Assembly (NCBI RefSeq): GCF_000702505.1
Contig: NZ_JNIM01000001.1
Span: 310,001 to 374,000 of the forward strand
DNA: 64,000 nt
Direction of reading: 5' to 3'
Source of the DNA: Thermogemmatispora carboxidivorans
Lineage (GTDB): Bacteria; Chloroflexota; Ktedonobacteria; Ktedonobacterales; Ktedonobacteraceae
Made by a program: the position numbers and the translations under genes. The first letter of the stretch is position 1, and each line of letters starts with the position of its first letter. The notes under the pieces are model-generated. The model had not been told where the DNA came from and searched no databases. It saw only the letters and a program-made list of their open reading frames with translations. Of the stretch, positions 27,180 to 34,590 are shown piece after piece.

Positions 27180-28130
27180 ATGGTCGCACCAGCCTTGCAG
27201 AGCGAAGAAGCTCTTTTGAATCGCATCCGCAGGCAGCAGCTCATCGAAGCGGTGGAGCACATGAGTCCGCTCTATCTAGAAGGGATCAAGCGCATCCTGA
27301 CGGTCTCCGCCGACACCGAGCTAATCAGTGCCCCTGCCTATTATCATGCTGCCGTCCATGCCCCCACCTTGAACGCCTTTGGCTCAGCCGTGGCCATCAT
27401 CCAAGACGAGCTAGGGCACGCGCACATTGCCTATCGTCTGCTGCGCGACCTCGGTGTTGACACCGAGCAGCTCATTTTTGAGCGTGACCCGCGCCAATTC
27501 AAGTACCCCTATGCCTTTGATGTGCCGCTGGATAACTGGGTAGAGCTTATTGTTGCCAATGCCTTCTATGATCGGGCTGGCTATGTACTGCTCAGCGACG
27601 TCTATCACAGCACCACCTTTGGGCCGTGGAAGCGGGCCCTGGTGAAGGTTGACAAGGAGGAGACCTTTCATCTGCGTCATGGCGAGCAGTGGATGCGGCG
27701 TCTCAATGCCACACTGGAAGGTCACGAGCAACTGCAGAAGGCCGTCGACTGGATGTTCCTGCTGACCGTCGAGTGGTTTGGCTTGCCCGATGACCTGAAG
27801 AAGCACAGCGAGCAGCTGGAGTATGGTTTCAAAGGGCACACCAACGACGAGCTGCGCCAGATCTGGATGTCGACGGCGGTCCCGCTCTGCGAAGAGCTAC
27901 AGCTGAAGGTGCCTGCGCACTACGACCCAGAGCAGCAGAAATACGTCCTGGACTGCCCCTTCCCGGCCCATTTCGACGCCAAAGCCAAGCGCTGGCTCTT
28001 GGAGGAAGGCCCGTGCAGCTGGGACGACGTCCTCAAGCGCTGGAAGGCGCGTGGTCCGGCCAACGAGGAGTTTGTCGCGCTGATTCAGCGTGGCAAGCGC
28101 GAGATGCTGCGTCTTTTGGAGCAGGAGTAA
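27180..28130 (+). CDS. paaA: Phenylacetyl-CoA epoxidase-type subunit A
   Basis: About 316 residues from the ATG at 27180, with AAGGAGC upstream. It belongs to the PaaA/PaaC ferritin-like family. The diiron-binding helices are visible as AIIQDELGHAHIAY (about 75-88) and KVDKEETFHLRHGEQW (about 155-170), i.e. E/D plus ExxH patterns. PaaA is the catalytic oxygenase subunit that forms the ring epoxide of phenylacetyl-CoA. The four following genes encode PaaD (N part), PaaB, PaaC and PaaD (Zn part). The reductase PaaE is not found in this operon, so electrons must come from elsewhere or the substrate may differ. The leader is about 245 bases. Confidence 0.88.
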   Translation: MVAPALQSEEALLNRIRRQQLIEAVEHMSPLYLEGIKRILTVSADTELISAPAYYHAAVHAPTLNAFGSAVAIIQDELGHAHIAYRLLRDLGVDTEQLIFERDPRQFKYPYAFDVPLDNWVELIVANAFYDRAGYVLLSDVYHSTTFGPWKRALVKVDKEETFHLRHGEQWMRRLNATLEGHEQLQKAVDWMFLLTVEWFGLPDDLKKHSEQLEYGFKGHTNDELRQIWMSTAVPLCEELQLKVPAHYDPEQQKYVLDCPFPAHFDAKAKRWLLEEGPCSWDDVLKRWKARGPANEEFVALIQRGKREMLRLLEQE

Positions 28131-28135
28131 GAGCC

Positions 28136-28489
28136 ATGACGGCGGTCTATCCATCGCTGCGTACGCATCCTGCCGATGATCCCAGCTGTCCGGCGCTCTG
28201 GGATGCCCTGCGCGAGGTGACCGATCCTGAGATCCCGATTAGCGTCGTCGACATGGGGCTAATCGTCGACTTGAAGCAGCGCGACGGCGTGGTCAATGTA
28301 AAGCTGACCTTCACGGCTCTGGGCTGTCCCGCTATGGACTTCATTATGGATGATATTCGGGAGCGCCTCCTGCGTGAGCCGGGGGTGCGCTCCGTGCGCA
28401 TCGAAGTGGTCTGGGACCCCGTGTGGAGCAAGGAGCGCCTGAGTGAGGAAGGCATCGAGCTGATGCGTACCTGGGGGATCTCGGCATGA
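28136..28489 (+). CDS. paaD: PaaD N-terminal (MIP18/DUF59) domain as separate protein
   Basis: A 117-residue protein of the MIP18/DUF59 family. The signature is VTDPEIPISVVDMGLIVDLK, with FTALGCPAMDFIMDDIRERL carrying the conserved Cys. It starts at ATG 28136, five bases after paaA ends. Usual PaaD proteins (about 165 residues) have this domain followed by a zinc ribbon CxxC...CxxC. Here the zinc ribbon is missing and is encoded three genes later (29771-30004). DUF59 proteins assist Fe-S or metal cofactor maturation; PaaD is needed for an active epoxidase. The downstream paaB overlaps as ATGA. Confidence 0.85.
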   Translation: MTAVYPSLRTHPADDPSCPALWDALREVTDPEIPISVVDMGLIVDLKQRDGVVNVKLTFTALGCPAMDFIMDDIRERLLREPGVRSVRIEVVWDPVWSKERLSEEGIELMRTWGISA

Positions 28490-28764
28490 AGAGCATGAGC
28501 AGCGATCCACAAGCCCCAGCTGGTGCTGGGGCGGAGGCTGGCCTCGGCACGGACCGGCCTCGACGTGAAGCCCTCAATGAGCGGCGCGTGTGGCATGTCT
28601 ATGCGCGGCGCAAGTACGATGAGCCGCTGCACGAGATCGGCAATGTGGTGGCCGACGATGTGGAGCTGGCTCGGGTCTATGCGCGCAGCATCTACGACGA
28701 GTTCAGCTGGATCGAAATGGTGTTGGTGCCGCGCGATTGTATTGTGACCGTGATTGCTCCCTGA
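28486..28764 (+). CDS. paaB: Phenylacetyl-CoA epoxidase-type subunit B
   Basis: A 92-residue PaaB-like protein. The core VWHVYARRKYDEPLHEIGNVVADDVELARVYARSIYDEF resembles the PaaB pattern of a short beta-alpha protein with a HIGSV-like segment (here HEIGNV). The N-terminal 30 residues are Ala/Gly-rich and extra. Its start overlaps paaD by four bases. PaaB is a small bridging subunit that dimerises PaaAC heterotetramers. A 194-base gap separates it from paaC. Confidence 0.8.
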   Translation: MKSMSSDPQAPAGAGAEAGLGTDRPRREALNERRVWHVYARRKYDEPLHEIGNVVADDVELARVYARSIYDEFSWIEMVLVPRDCIVTVIAP

Positions 28765-28958
28765 CTTGCCTGGACTGCCTGGATGACTGAGATGCGGCCT
28801 CCTCGTTCCCGGGTGGCAGACAGGTGTCACTCTGGGCAGGTTTGGGATAACTCTGAAAGGGGCAGAGAGGACTGGCGAGCCGCGGCTGCGCCCTGCCCGA
28901 GACGGCTGTGGCCTTCCTCCCTCCTCTGCTTGCTGCAAGGTAAAGTGAGCGTGGTGCT

Positions 28959-29774
28959 ATGACAGGTACTGCTGCTGCACGCATTGATAACGCGGCGCTC
29001 TTTGCGGTCCTGGCCTCGCTGGCGGACAATAAGCAGGCAATGGGACGGCGCTATGCCTACTGGGCCAATGGGGCGCCCGCCCTGGAGGCGGCGGTGGCCG
29101 CCGCCGCCATGACTCAGGATGAGATTGGCCACGCGCGCACGCTCTATCCGCTGCTGGAAGATTTCGCCCAGGCGGCCACTGACCCGCGTCAGGTGGCCCC
29201 GGAGACACGGACGCTGCGCTACCATCTAGCCTTTCTCGATCGCGAGTTCGCCGGTTGGTCCGATTTTGTTGCCACGAATTTCCTGCTAGATGGAGCGCTG
29301 ACGACCTTTTTCGAGGCTGCCCAGCACTCGGCCTACGAGCCGTTGCGACAGCGTGCCCGCAAAATTGTGCAAGAGGAGCAGGTCCATCGCGCGCATGCCG
29401 AGGGGTGGGTACGACGTCTGGCCAGGGCCGGAGGTGCGGTGCGCCAGGCGCTGGTCTCCTCGCTGCAACGCCTGTGGGAGGAAACGCTCTGCTGGTTCGG
29501 TCCCGATGATGATCCAGTGATGGGTCAGCTCTACCGCGACGGCTTCATTGATGCCCCGCCAGCGGAGCTGCGCAGTCGCTACCTCCAGCATGTGATACCA
29601 CTCCTGGAGGGCCTCGCCATCGAGATGCCTGCCCGTTTCGATCCCGAGAGCAAGCGCTGGCTGCCGAAGCAGGCTCTCCCCTGGGAGCGCTGGGAGGCCG
29701 ACAGCCGCCGCCTGCGTCCCGCCAGCTATCAGGCGCCAGGGCAGGCCCTGGCAGGGGGGGAGGATCAACCATGA
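28959..29774 (+). CDS. paaC: Phenylacetyl-CoA epoxidase-type subunit C
   Basis: A 271-residue ferritin-like PaaC homologue. The diiron-like helices appear as AAMTQDEIGHARTLYPLLEDF and KIVQEEQVHRAHAEGWVRRL. In the known enzymes PaaC has a degenerate metal site and is structural; here many Glu and His ligands look kept (QDEIGHA, EEQVH), so whether it binds iron is open. It is preceded by a spacer of 194 bases with no terminator. It ends with a four-base overlap with the next gene. It forms the stable AC sub-complex with PaaA. Confidence 0.85.
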   Translation: MTGTAAARIDNAALFAVLASLADNKQAMGRRYAYWANGAPALEAAVAAAAMTQDEIGHARTLYPLLEDFAQAATDPRQVAPETRTLRYHLAFLDREFAGWSDFVATNFLLDGALTTFFEAAQHSAYEPLRQRARKIVQEEQVHRAHAEGWVRRLARAGGAVRQALVSSLQRLWEETLCWFGPDDDPVMGQLYRDGFIDAPPAELRSRYLQHVIPLLEGLAIEMPARFDPESKRWLPKQALPWERWEADSRRLRPASYQAPGQALAGGEDQP

Positions 29775-30004
29775 GCGAGGAGGGCGCTTCTGCCTGGGCC
29801 AAAGCGGGGGAGCACTCGCCCTTGAGGGAACGAGCACGCTGTCCCTTCTGCGGCTCGACGGAGACCGAGCTGTTCTCTCTCTTCGGCCAGCAGCTACTGA
29901 CAGCGCAATATTACTGTAACAGGTGTCATACACCATTTGAGTACATCAAAGGCGATGAAGTCCTTGAAGATGCGAAGGCGAAGCTGACTTCGCCTGAAGA
30001 GTAG
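29771..30004 (+). CDS. PaaD C-terminal zinc-ribbon domain as separate protein
   Basis: A 77-residue protein with Cys24-x2-Cys27 (CPFC) and Cys49-x2-Cys52 (CNRC), the latter followed by HTPFEYIKG. This spacing and the phrase ETELFSLFGQQLLTAQYYC match the C-terminal zinc ribbon of PaaD (in Proteobacteria CxxCGS..T..LFGST.CKALYxCxxCxEPFDYFK). In this operon the two halves of PaaD are two genes, separated by paaB and paaC. It overlaps paaC by ATGA, so coupling is strong. It is not likely to be a pseudogene remnant because both halves are intact and translation-coupled. Confidence 0.82.
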   Translation: MSEEGASAWAKAGEHSPLRERARCPFCGSTETELFSLFGQQLLTAQYYCNRCHTPFEYIKGDEVLEDAKAKLTSPEE

Positions 30005-30019
30005 AAAGGAAGAACAGCG

Positions 30020-30829
30020 ATGACGACGACGACAGAGCGCGAGCGGACGCTGGTGAACTATAGTGTGAGCGATGGAGTTGCCATTATCGAGCTGACGAAT
30101 CCTCCGGCCAACACCTACAGCTATGAGATGATGCGCCAGCTCGATGAGGCGATCCTGCAGGCGCGCTTTGATGAGAACGTGCATGTGCTGGTCTTACGCG
30201 GGGCGGGCGAGCGCTTCTTCTGCGCTGGCGCGGATATCAGCATGCTCAATTCGGTCTCGCCGACCTATAAGTACTATTTCTGCCTCCATGCCAATGAGAC
30301 CCTGCTACGGCTGGAGCAGACGCCCAAGCTCGTGATCGCGGCCCTCAACGGCCATACCGTCGGCGGTGGCCTGGAGATCGCTCTGGCCTGCGATATTCGC
30401 ATTGCGCGGCGCAACGCGGGCAAGATCGGCCTGCCAGAGGTCTCGCTCGGTGTCCTGCCCGGGACCGGCGGAACACAGCGTCTGGCGCGGGCCTTGCCGA
30501 AAAACAAGGCCATCGAGCTGATGAGCGAGGGCAAGCTGATCAGCTTTGAAGAAGCTCAGGAGCTTGGCCTGGTCAATTATATCTATGAGTCCGAAAACTA
30601 CTGGGAGCAGGTCATAGCCTATGCCCGGCGCTTCTGCCCACCTAACAGCGCCTCGCGCACCGTTGGCCGCATCAAGCGAGCCGTGCAGTCAGGTGCAGAG
30701 GTAGCGCTGGCCGAGGGTCTGGCGCTAGAGAGGGAGCTGCAGCAGCTCTGTTTCCAGAGTGAGGATGCTAAGGAGGGCCTGGCTGCCTACATCGAGAAGC
30801 GCCAGGAGAGACATTTCACGGGACGCTGA
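30020..30829 (+). CDS. Enoyl-CoA hydratase/isomerase family protein (PaaF/PaaG-like)
   Basis: A 269-residue crotonase-family enzyme. The oxyanion hole regions are RFFCAGADISML and GHTVGGGLEIALACDIRIA; the catalytic Glu region is IGLPEVSLGVLPGTGGTQRLARAL. It has full length with the C-terminal trimerisation helices. In paa clusters such enzymes (PaaF, PaaG) isomerise the ring epoxide to an oxepin or hydrate later intermediates. The gene is 15 bases after the zinc-ribbon gene, with AAAGGAAG upstream of the ATG, so it belongs to the same operon. Which of the two activities it has cannot be decided from the motif. Confidence 0.9.
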   Translation: MTTTTERERTLVNYSVSDGVAIIELTNPPANTYSYEMMRQLDEAILQARFDENVHVLVLRGAGERFFCAGADISMLNSVSPTYKYYFCLHANETLLRLEQTPKLVIAALNGHTVGGGLEIALACDIRIARRNAGKIGLPEVSLGVLPGTGGTQRLARALPKNKAIELMSEGKLISFEEAQELGLVNYIYESENYWEQVIAYARRFCPPNSASRTVGRIKRAVQSGAEVALAEGLALERELQQLCFQSEDAKEGLAAYIEKRQERHFTGR

Positions 30830-31029
30830 GCAGGCCGGTTCTCCAACCGTATCACCAAAGCAGACAACCTGTTCGCTCTCAACACTGTAGCTCAGCGATG
30901 CTATCGGATCTACCCATTTCCGGGAGGAGCACGGCAGCAGCAGCGCGGCCTCGCTCTGAATGCCTGCTTGCTCTGCTGTGGAAGTCGTGCTCTTCCTGGC
31001 TCTCCTGCTTTACGTCTTCGCTGCTGAGA

Positions 31030-31038
31030 TGCTACAAT
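31030..31038 (+). promoter_or_regulatory. Extended -10 promoter of the second hydratase gene
   Basis: TGCTACAAT (31030-31038) is an extended -10 with one mismatch in the hexamer. The start near 31045 leaves about 50 bases of leader. It indicates that the second hydratase is not simply part of the paa-type operon. Confidence 0.5.
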
Positions 31039-31096
31039 ATTCCTCAGCTCCGGCTCAGCGTCTTCTTTTTCAGCAGGATGCCGGCAGGGAAAGGCT

Positions 31097-31711
31097 ATGG
31101 CGGAGATCCATCTACGCGAGCGCGATGGCGTGCTCTGGCTCATTCTCGATCGCCCTCCGCTCAATATTTTGACGATTGCCACGCTCGATGAGATCACGCG
31201 TGCCCTGCGGGTTGCTGCGCAGAAGCCGCCGCGCCTGCTGGTGATCACGGGGGCAGGTGAGCGAGCATTTAGTGCGGGAGTAGACATACGCGATCATCTC
31301 GACGGGCGTGAGCGAGAGATGTTGCGTGCTGTCTATGATAATTGTGCGGCTTTTGAGCAGCTACGGAGCCAGGGCATTCCGACGGTCGCCCTGGTCCAGG
31401 GCTATGCCCTTGGCGGCGGTTGCGAGCTAGCGGCCCTCTGCGATACAGTCATTGCGCGCGAGGACGCAGTCTTTGGCTTACCCGAAGTGACCCTGGGGGT
31501 CTTCCCGCCGGTGGCTGCCGCTTACTTCCCCTCTCTCATCGGTTATCAAGCCGCTATGCGTCTCATCCTGACCGGCGAAACCCTTAAGGCGAGCGAGGCT
31601 TTCCGCCTTGGTCTGGTGCACCAGGTATTACCTGCCCGGCGCTTCCTGAGCGAAGCTGAGGAATTACTAGTGATGCTGGCCACGCTAAGTCAGCACCATC
31701 CACGCTCATAG
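31097..31711 (+). CDS. Short enoyl-CoA hydratase family protein (dienoyl-CoA hydratase-like)
   Basis: A 204-residue crotonase-family protein. Its start, LILDRPPLNILTIATLDEI, resembles cyclohexa-1,5-dienecarbonyl-CoA hydratases of anaerobic benzoyl-CoA degradation. The oxyanion elements AFSAGVDIRDH and GYALGGGCELAALCDTVIA and the catalytic region GLPEVTLGVFPP are present. The protein ends after LVHQVLPARRFLSEAEELL, about 50 residues earlier than usual, so most of the C-terminal helices are missing. No continuation is seen in other frames. It is either a short functional form or a C-terminally truncated gene. It is a separate unit from the upstream operon. Confidence 0.75.
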   Translation: MAEIHLRERDGVLWLILDRPPLNILTIATLDEITRALRVAAQKPPRLLVITGAGERAFSAGVDIRDHLDGREREMLRAVYDNCAAFEQLRSQGIPTVALVQGYALGGGCELAALCDTVIAREDAVFGLPEVTLGVFPPVAAAYFPSLIGYQAAMRLILTGETLKASEAFRLGLVHQVLPARRFLSEAEELLVMLATLSQHHPRS

Positions 31712-31954
31712 GAGCCGCCGCTTGCTCCTGTTCGGCAGCGGGCTGGCCTCTATCTCTCTGTACGCCTGGTTCCCACTGAAGTAGCTTGAAGGGGGCGCGT
31801 GATCCATAGCGGGGCGGGGTGCTCTCTTCCCGGCTCTGGTCGGGGGAACTTTCTCGCCACTTTCAACGTTTTTCCCATGAAGGCAGCAGCTTTTTATGGG
31901 ATTGCCCTCGTGAGCTGAGCAATGGATCAATTGTTGGGCGTAAGGAGATCGTCT

Positions 31955-32503
31955 ATGCGTCATAGTAAGGTTTTTGGTATTCGTTGCAAGTCATGGTGGT
32001 TTGTCATTGTTCCAGCCTTAGTGGCGCTACTGATGGGACTGAGTGCCTGTGGCACTAACTCCACAACGACTGGTGCGGGCGGTCAGCCGACTTCCTCACC
32101 GACGAAGAGTGTTTCCACGCCCACCGCTACGACTGTCAAGGGGTATGGCACCAGTCATGGCTGTCCCAGCGACGTGGTAGTCAATGCGCCGTTGCCAGCC
32201 CAGGCAGTGATAGTGAAGAGCGCGCAGAACGGGCAGACAATTACGGTGCGCCAAGGAGCTGTAGTCGTCTTTGAGCTGCCTTTTGGCCAGCGTTGGGAGA
32301 CGCCAGCTGGCTCTCAAGGAGTGTTGGAGCTGCAGCAGCCGGCAGGGTATGCCTCCCAGCAGACTCACGCCTGCATCTGGCGCTATGTAGCCCAGGGCAG
32401 TGGGCAGAGCGAGGTCGTCTTTTCGGCTCGCCCACTCTGTCAACCGCATCAACTCTGCCCGCAATATGTTCTGCGTCTCTCTTTCACCATTGCGGTCCAG
32501 TAA
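31955..32503 (+). CDS. Lipoprotein with chagasin-like C-terminal domain
   Basis: A 182-residue lipoprotein. The ATG at 31955 is preceded by AAGGAG (31942-31947). The signal peptide WWFVIVPALVALLMGLSAC has a lipobox LSAC with Cys32, and a Thr/Ser-rich linker follows. The mature domain (about 75-182) runs GQTITVRQGAVVVFELPFGQRWETPA... VLELQQPAGYASQQTHACIWRYVAQGSGQSEVVFSA. This strand pattern resembles the chagasin/I42 cysteine-protease inhibitor fold, which has a W-rich loop and G(Q/R)S-E-x-F segment. This is a tentative assignment. Four Cys in the mature part could form disulfides. It stands alone between a spacer and the convergent antiporter. Confidence 0.7.
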   Translation: MRHSKVFGIRCKSWWFVIVPALVALLMGLSACGTNSTTTGAGGQPTSSPTKSVSTPTATTVKGYGTSHGCPSDVVVNAPLPAQAVIVKSAQNGQTITVRQGAVVVFELPFGQRWETPAGSQGVLELQQPAGYASQQTHACIWRYVAQGSGQSEVVFSARPLCQPHQLCPQYVLRLSFTIAVQ

Positions 32504-32667
32504 GCCAGGAGCAGAGGTGAAATCCTGCTGGCGCCAGCGGAGCTGGACACTGCAATGTATTCGCTGGCCTGCTTGTTGAGAGGGCAGGGCTAGCTGACTG
32601 GAGCAGACTGGCCCGGCCTGCACTGTGCTCATCGCACGGAAAAAAGGGTCAGGACAGGAAAGGAACC

Positions 32668-34014
32668 TCAGCAGTCCTCTGCCGCCTGCTCGGCTCCCGA
32701 CTTGCCAGCGGCTGCAGGTGGTGGCTGCTCTGCATCAGCGTCGGGTTCGGCGGATAGCTGATAATCGCGTAAAGAGGGCAGCCGGAGCAGAAGCCAGCGC
32801 ATGCTGAGACCCTGGACGAGCAAAGTGAAGAGCACGACGGCTCCGGTGGAGGCCAGGATGAGCGGGCGCTGCGGCAGCGTCAACGGCAGTGCCAGGGCCA
32901 GAGCGAGCGAAAGCGCGCCGCGCAATCCTCCCCAGAAGATCACCAGTTGCCAGGCGAAAGGCAAGCGGCCCTCGCGTCCGGCAATGGTCAGCCAGGAGCG
33001 GGCAGTCAGCAGCAGAACGAGCAACAGGCGCGCCAGCAGTACCACGCCGATGGCAAAGGCCGCGCTCAGCAGACTGGTCAGGGTTCCCCCGGGCAGTGGT
33101 GGCAGGGCGAGCGGATTCAGCTGGACGCCGATCAGCAGGAAGAGCAGAGCGTTGGCGATGAAGGCCACAACACTCCAGAAAGTGTCGACCGCAGCGCGAG
33201 TGGTGGCAGACATCCCAATGCGTCGGCCATAATTCCCGAGGAGCAGACCGACCACGATCACCGTGATGATGGCCGAGAGATGGAGGCGATCCGCCAGCAG
33301 GTAGAGGCCATAGGCGGCGAGGATCGTGAGGCCGATCTCACTCAAGGCGTCGTCGATGTGGCGTAGCAGCTGGCAGAGCAACCAGCCGCCGAAAAGACCC
33401 AAGATGGTGGCGCCTCCCCCTTCTAACAGGAAGAGCAGCAATCCCATCAGGGGCAAAGGCAGGCCCGTGGTGGGCTGGGCGGACTCTGCGGAGAATGCCA
33501 GCAGGACGACAGCCAGAAAAACCTGGTAGAGTGCGCCGGCCACGCCGTCATTAAAAAGGCTTTCGCCCTCAATGATCACCGCCAGGCGCTCATCGAGATG
33601 GAGCTGGCGAAAGAGGCTCAGCACGGCCACCGGATCGGTGGGCGACAGAATGGCTGCCAGCAGAAAAGCAATCAACCAGTCAAGTCCTTCCAGCCAGTGG
33701 AGCAGGGCGGCGGTCAGACAGAGCGAGAGAAGCAGCCCCGGGCCGGCGAGAAAGAAAATGCTGCGCCACTCGCTCTTGAGCAACCGCCAATTCAGCGACC
33801 AGGCCCCTTCGAAAAGCAAGGCGGGCAAAAAGACAAAGAGCACCAACTCAGGGTCAAGTCGCAGCGGAGGGAGAAGATGGAATGTGCTTAAGAGCAGCCC
33901 GACGATCACCAGGCCCAGGGTATAGGGAACGGCGATCCGGCGTGTGACCAGGATGGTCGCCAGAGCAACGAGCAAGAAAAGGATAAGGTAGCTCTCCACC
34001 AGCGGGATCGGCAT
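32668..34014 (-). CDS. Na+/H+ antiporter (CPA1/NhaP type)
   Basis: A 448-residue polytopic membrane protein with about 12 hydrophobic helices. The CPA1 ion-site motifs are ILSPTDPVAVLSLF (Thr-Asp) and IEGESLFNDGVAGALY (Glu, Asn-Asp), the usual ND-containing helix of electroneutral exchangers. It trades cytoplasmic Na+ (or K+) for external H+. A C-terminal 30-residue cytoplasmic tail is short compared with the NHE type. The start at 34014 has AAAGGAGG nine bases upstream, a very strong ribosome site. The leader carries a promoter and an intrinsic terminator (34271-34404), described as a possible attenuator. Confidence 0.93.
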   Translation of the reverse strand: MPIPLVESYLILFLLVALATILVTRRIAVPYTLGLVIVGLLLSTFHLLPPLRLDPELVLFVFLPALLFEGAWSLNWRLLKSEWRSIFFLAGPGLLLSLCLTAALLHWLEGLDWLIAFLLAAILSPTDPVAVLSLFRQLHLDERLAVIIEGESLFNDGVAGALYQVFLAVVLLAFSAESAQPTTGLPLPLMGLLLFLLEGGGATILGLFGGWLLCQLLRHIDDALSEIGLTILAAYGLYLLADRLHLSAIITVIVVGLLLGNYGRRIGMSATTRAAVDTFWSVVAFIANALLFLLIGVQLNPLALPPLPGGTLTSLLSAAFAIGVVLLARLLLVLLLTARSWLTIAGREGRLPFAWQLVIFWGGLRGALSLALALALPLTLPQRPLILASTGAVVLFTLLVQGLSMRWLLLRLPSLRDYQLSAEPDADAEQPPPAAAGKSGAEQAAEDC

Positions 34015-34270
34015 ACGAAGCGGCCTCCTTTCTTCAGATTACGGGCACATATGCGAGTCTTGAAGCGTCTCTGGCTCGCTCCGCACCAGCCTGCTTCTCG
34101 CTCCGAAGCGAGAGCAGGGCCGCCTCTTCTTCTCCTCTCATGGGCCATGCCCGACTGAGTTTGATCCGCTTACCTCGACCGGCGGAGGGGTGGCATGCGC
34201 GGAGACAGAAGCAAGGGGCAGCGCCGGGGAGGCTGATCCTGCGCTGAGCGGAACGAGCAAAACGGCACGA

Positions 34271-34318
34271 CAAAGAAAAGAGGAGTGCCGGGGCCGACCA
34301 GACTTCCCGGCACTCCTC
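34271..34318 (-). terminator. Strong Rho-independent terminator (minus strand)
   Basis: GAGGAGTGCCGGG (34280-34292) and CCCGGCACTCCTC (34306-34318) form a perfect 13-bp stem with a 13-base loop. On the minus strand the stem is followed by TTTTCTTTG. The plus strand has no T tract, so the direction is clear. Confidence 0.85.
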
Positions 34319-34368
34319 AGTCTATGAGTCTATGAGTGAGAAAACAACGTATGCTTTCGCTGCTTGTG
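34271..34368 (-). ncRNA. Candidate small RNA or attenuated leader of the antiporter
   Basis: A minus-strand promoter (-35 TTGCCA at 34404-34399, 18-base spacer, -10 TATACT at 34380-34375) lies just before a perfect terminator ending near 34271. The predicted transcript is about 98 nt. A 13-codon frame (from ATG at about 34367) has no ribosome site. Since the antiporter gene starts 257 bases further on the same strand, this is either an independent sRNA or a conditional terminator in the antiporter leader. CACUC in the 5' part could pair with GAGUG in the stem, a possible anti-terminator. Confidence 0.5.
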
Positions 34369-34374
34369 CATTTT

Positions 34375-34404
34375 AGTATAGGGGAGGATAGCCGGTGCTG
34401 GCAA
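34375..34404 (-). promoter_or_regulatory. Promoter of the small RNA / antiporter leader
   Basis: On the minus strand TTGCCA (34404 to 34399) and TATACT (34380 to 34375) are separated by 18 bases. The predicted start is near 34368. Confidence 0.55.
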
Positions 34405-34525
34405 GAGGGCGCTCCGGCTTGGGACGGGCATGAAATCGAGAGCAACCCGCTCTCTCCTGCCGGGCCAGGACATGAAAGCAGATGGGAAGGGGAGGCAACA
34501 ATTTTCACAAAGACCTCCGATCCGC

Positions 34526-34554
34526 TTGTCAGTGAGGACCTCCTCTTCTATAAT
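34526..34554 (+). promoter_or_regulatory. Strong promoter of the CoxG-like gene
   Basis: TTGTCA (34526-34531) and TATAAT (34549-34554) are exactly 17 bases apart, close to the sigma-70 consensus. The start is near 34561, 30 bases before the ATG. Confidence 0.8.
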
Positions 34555-34590
34555 GAAGGCGGCAATTATTGATCTTTAAGGAATTATCCT

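Larger units (their letters stand above)
34015..34590. other. Intergenic region between antiporter and CoxG-like gene
   Basis: This 576-base region holds, on the minus strand, a promoter, a small-RNA candidate and a terminator; on the plus strand the promoter of the CoxG-like gene (34526-34554). CTATGAGT occurs twice in tandem near 34321-34338. No protein gene is seen. Confidence 0.6.
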
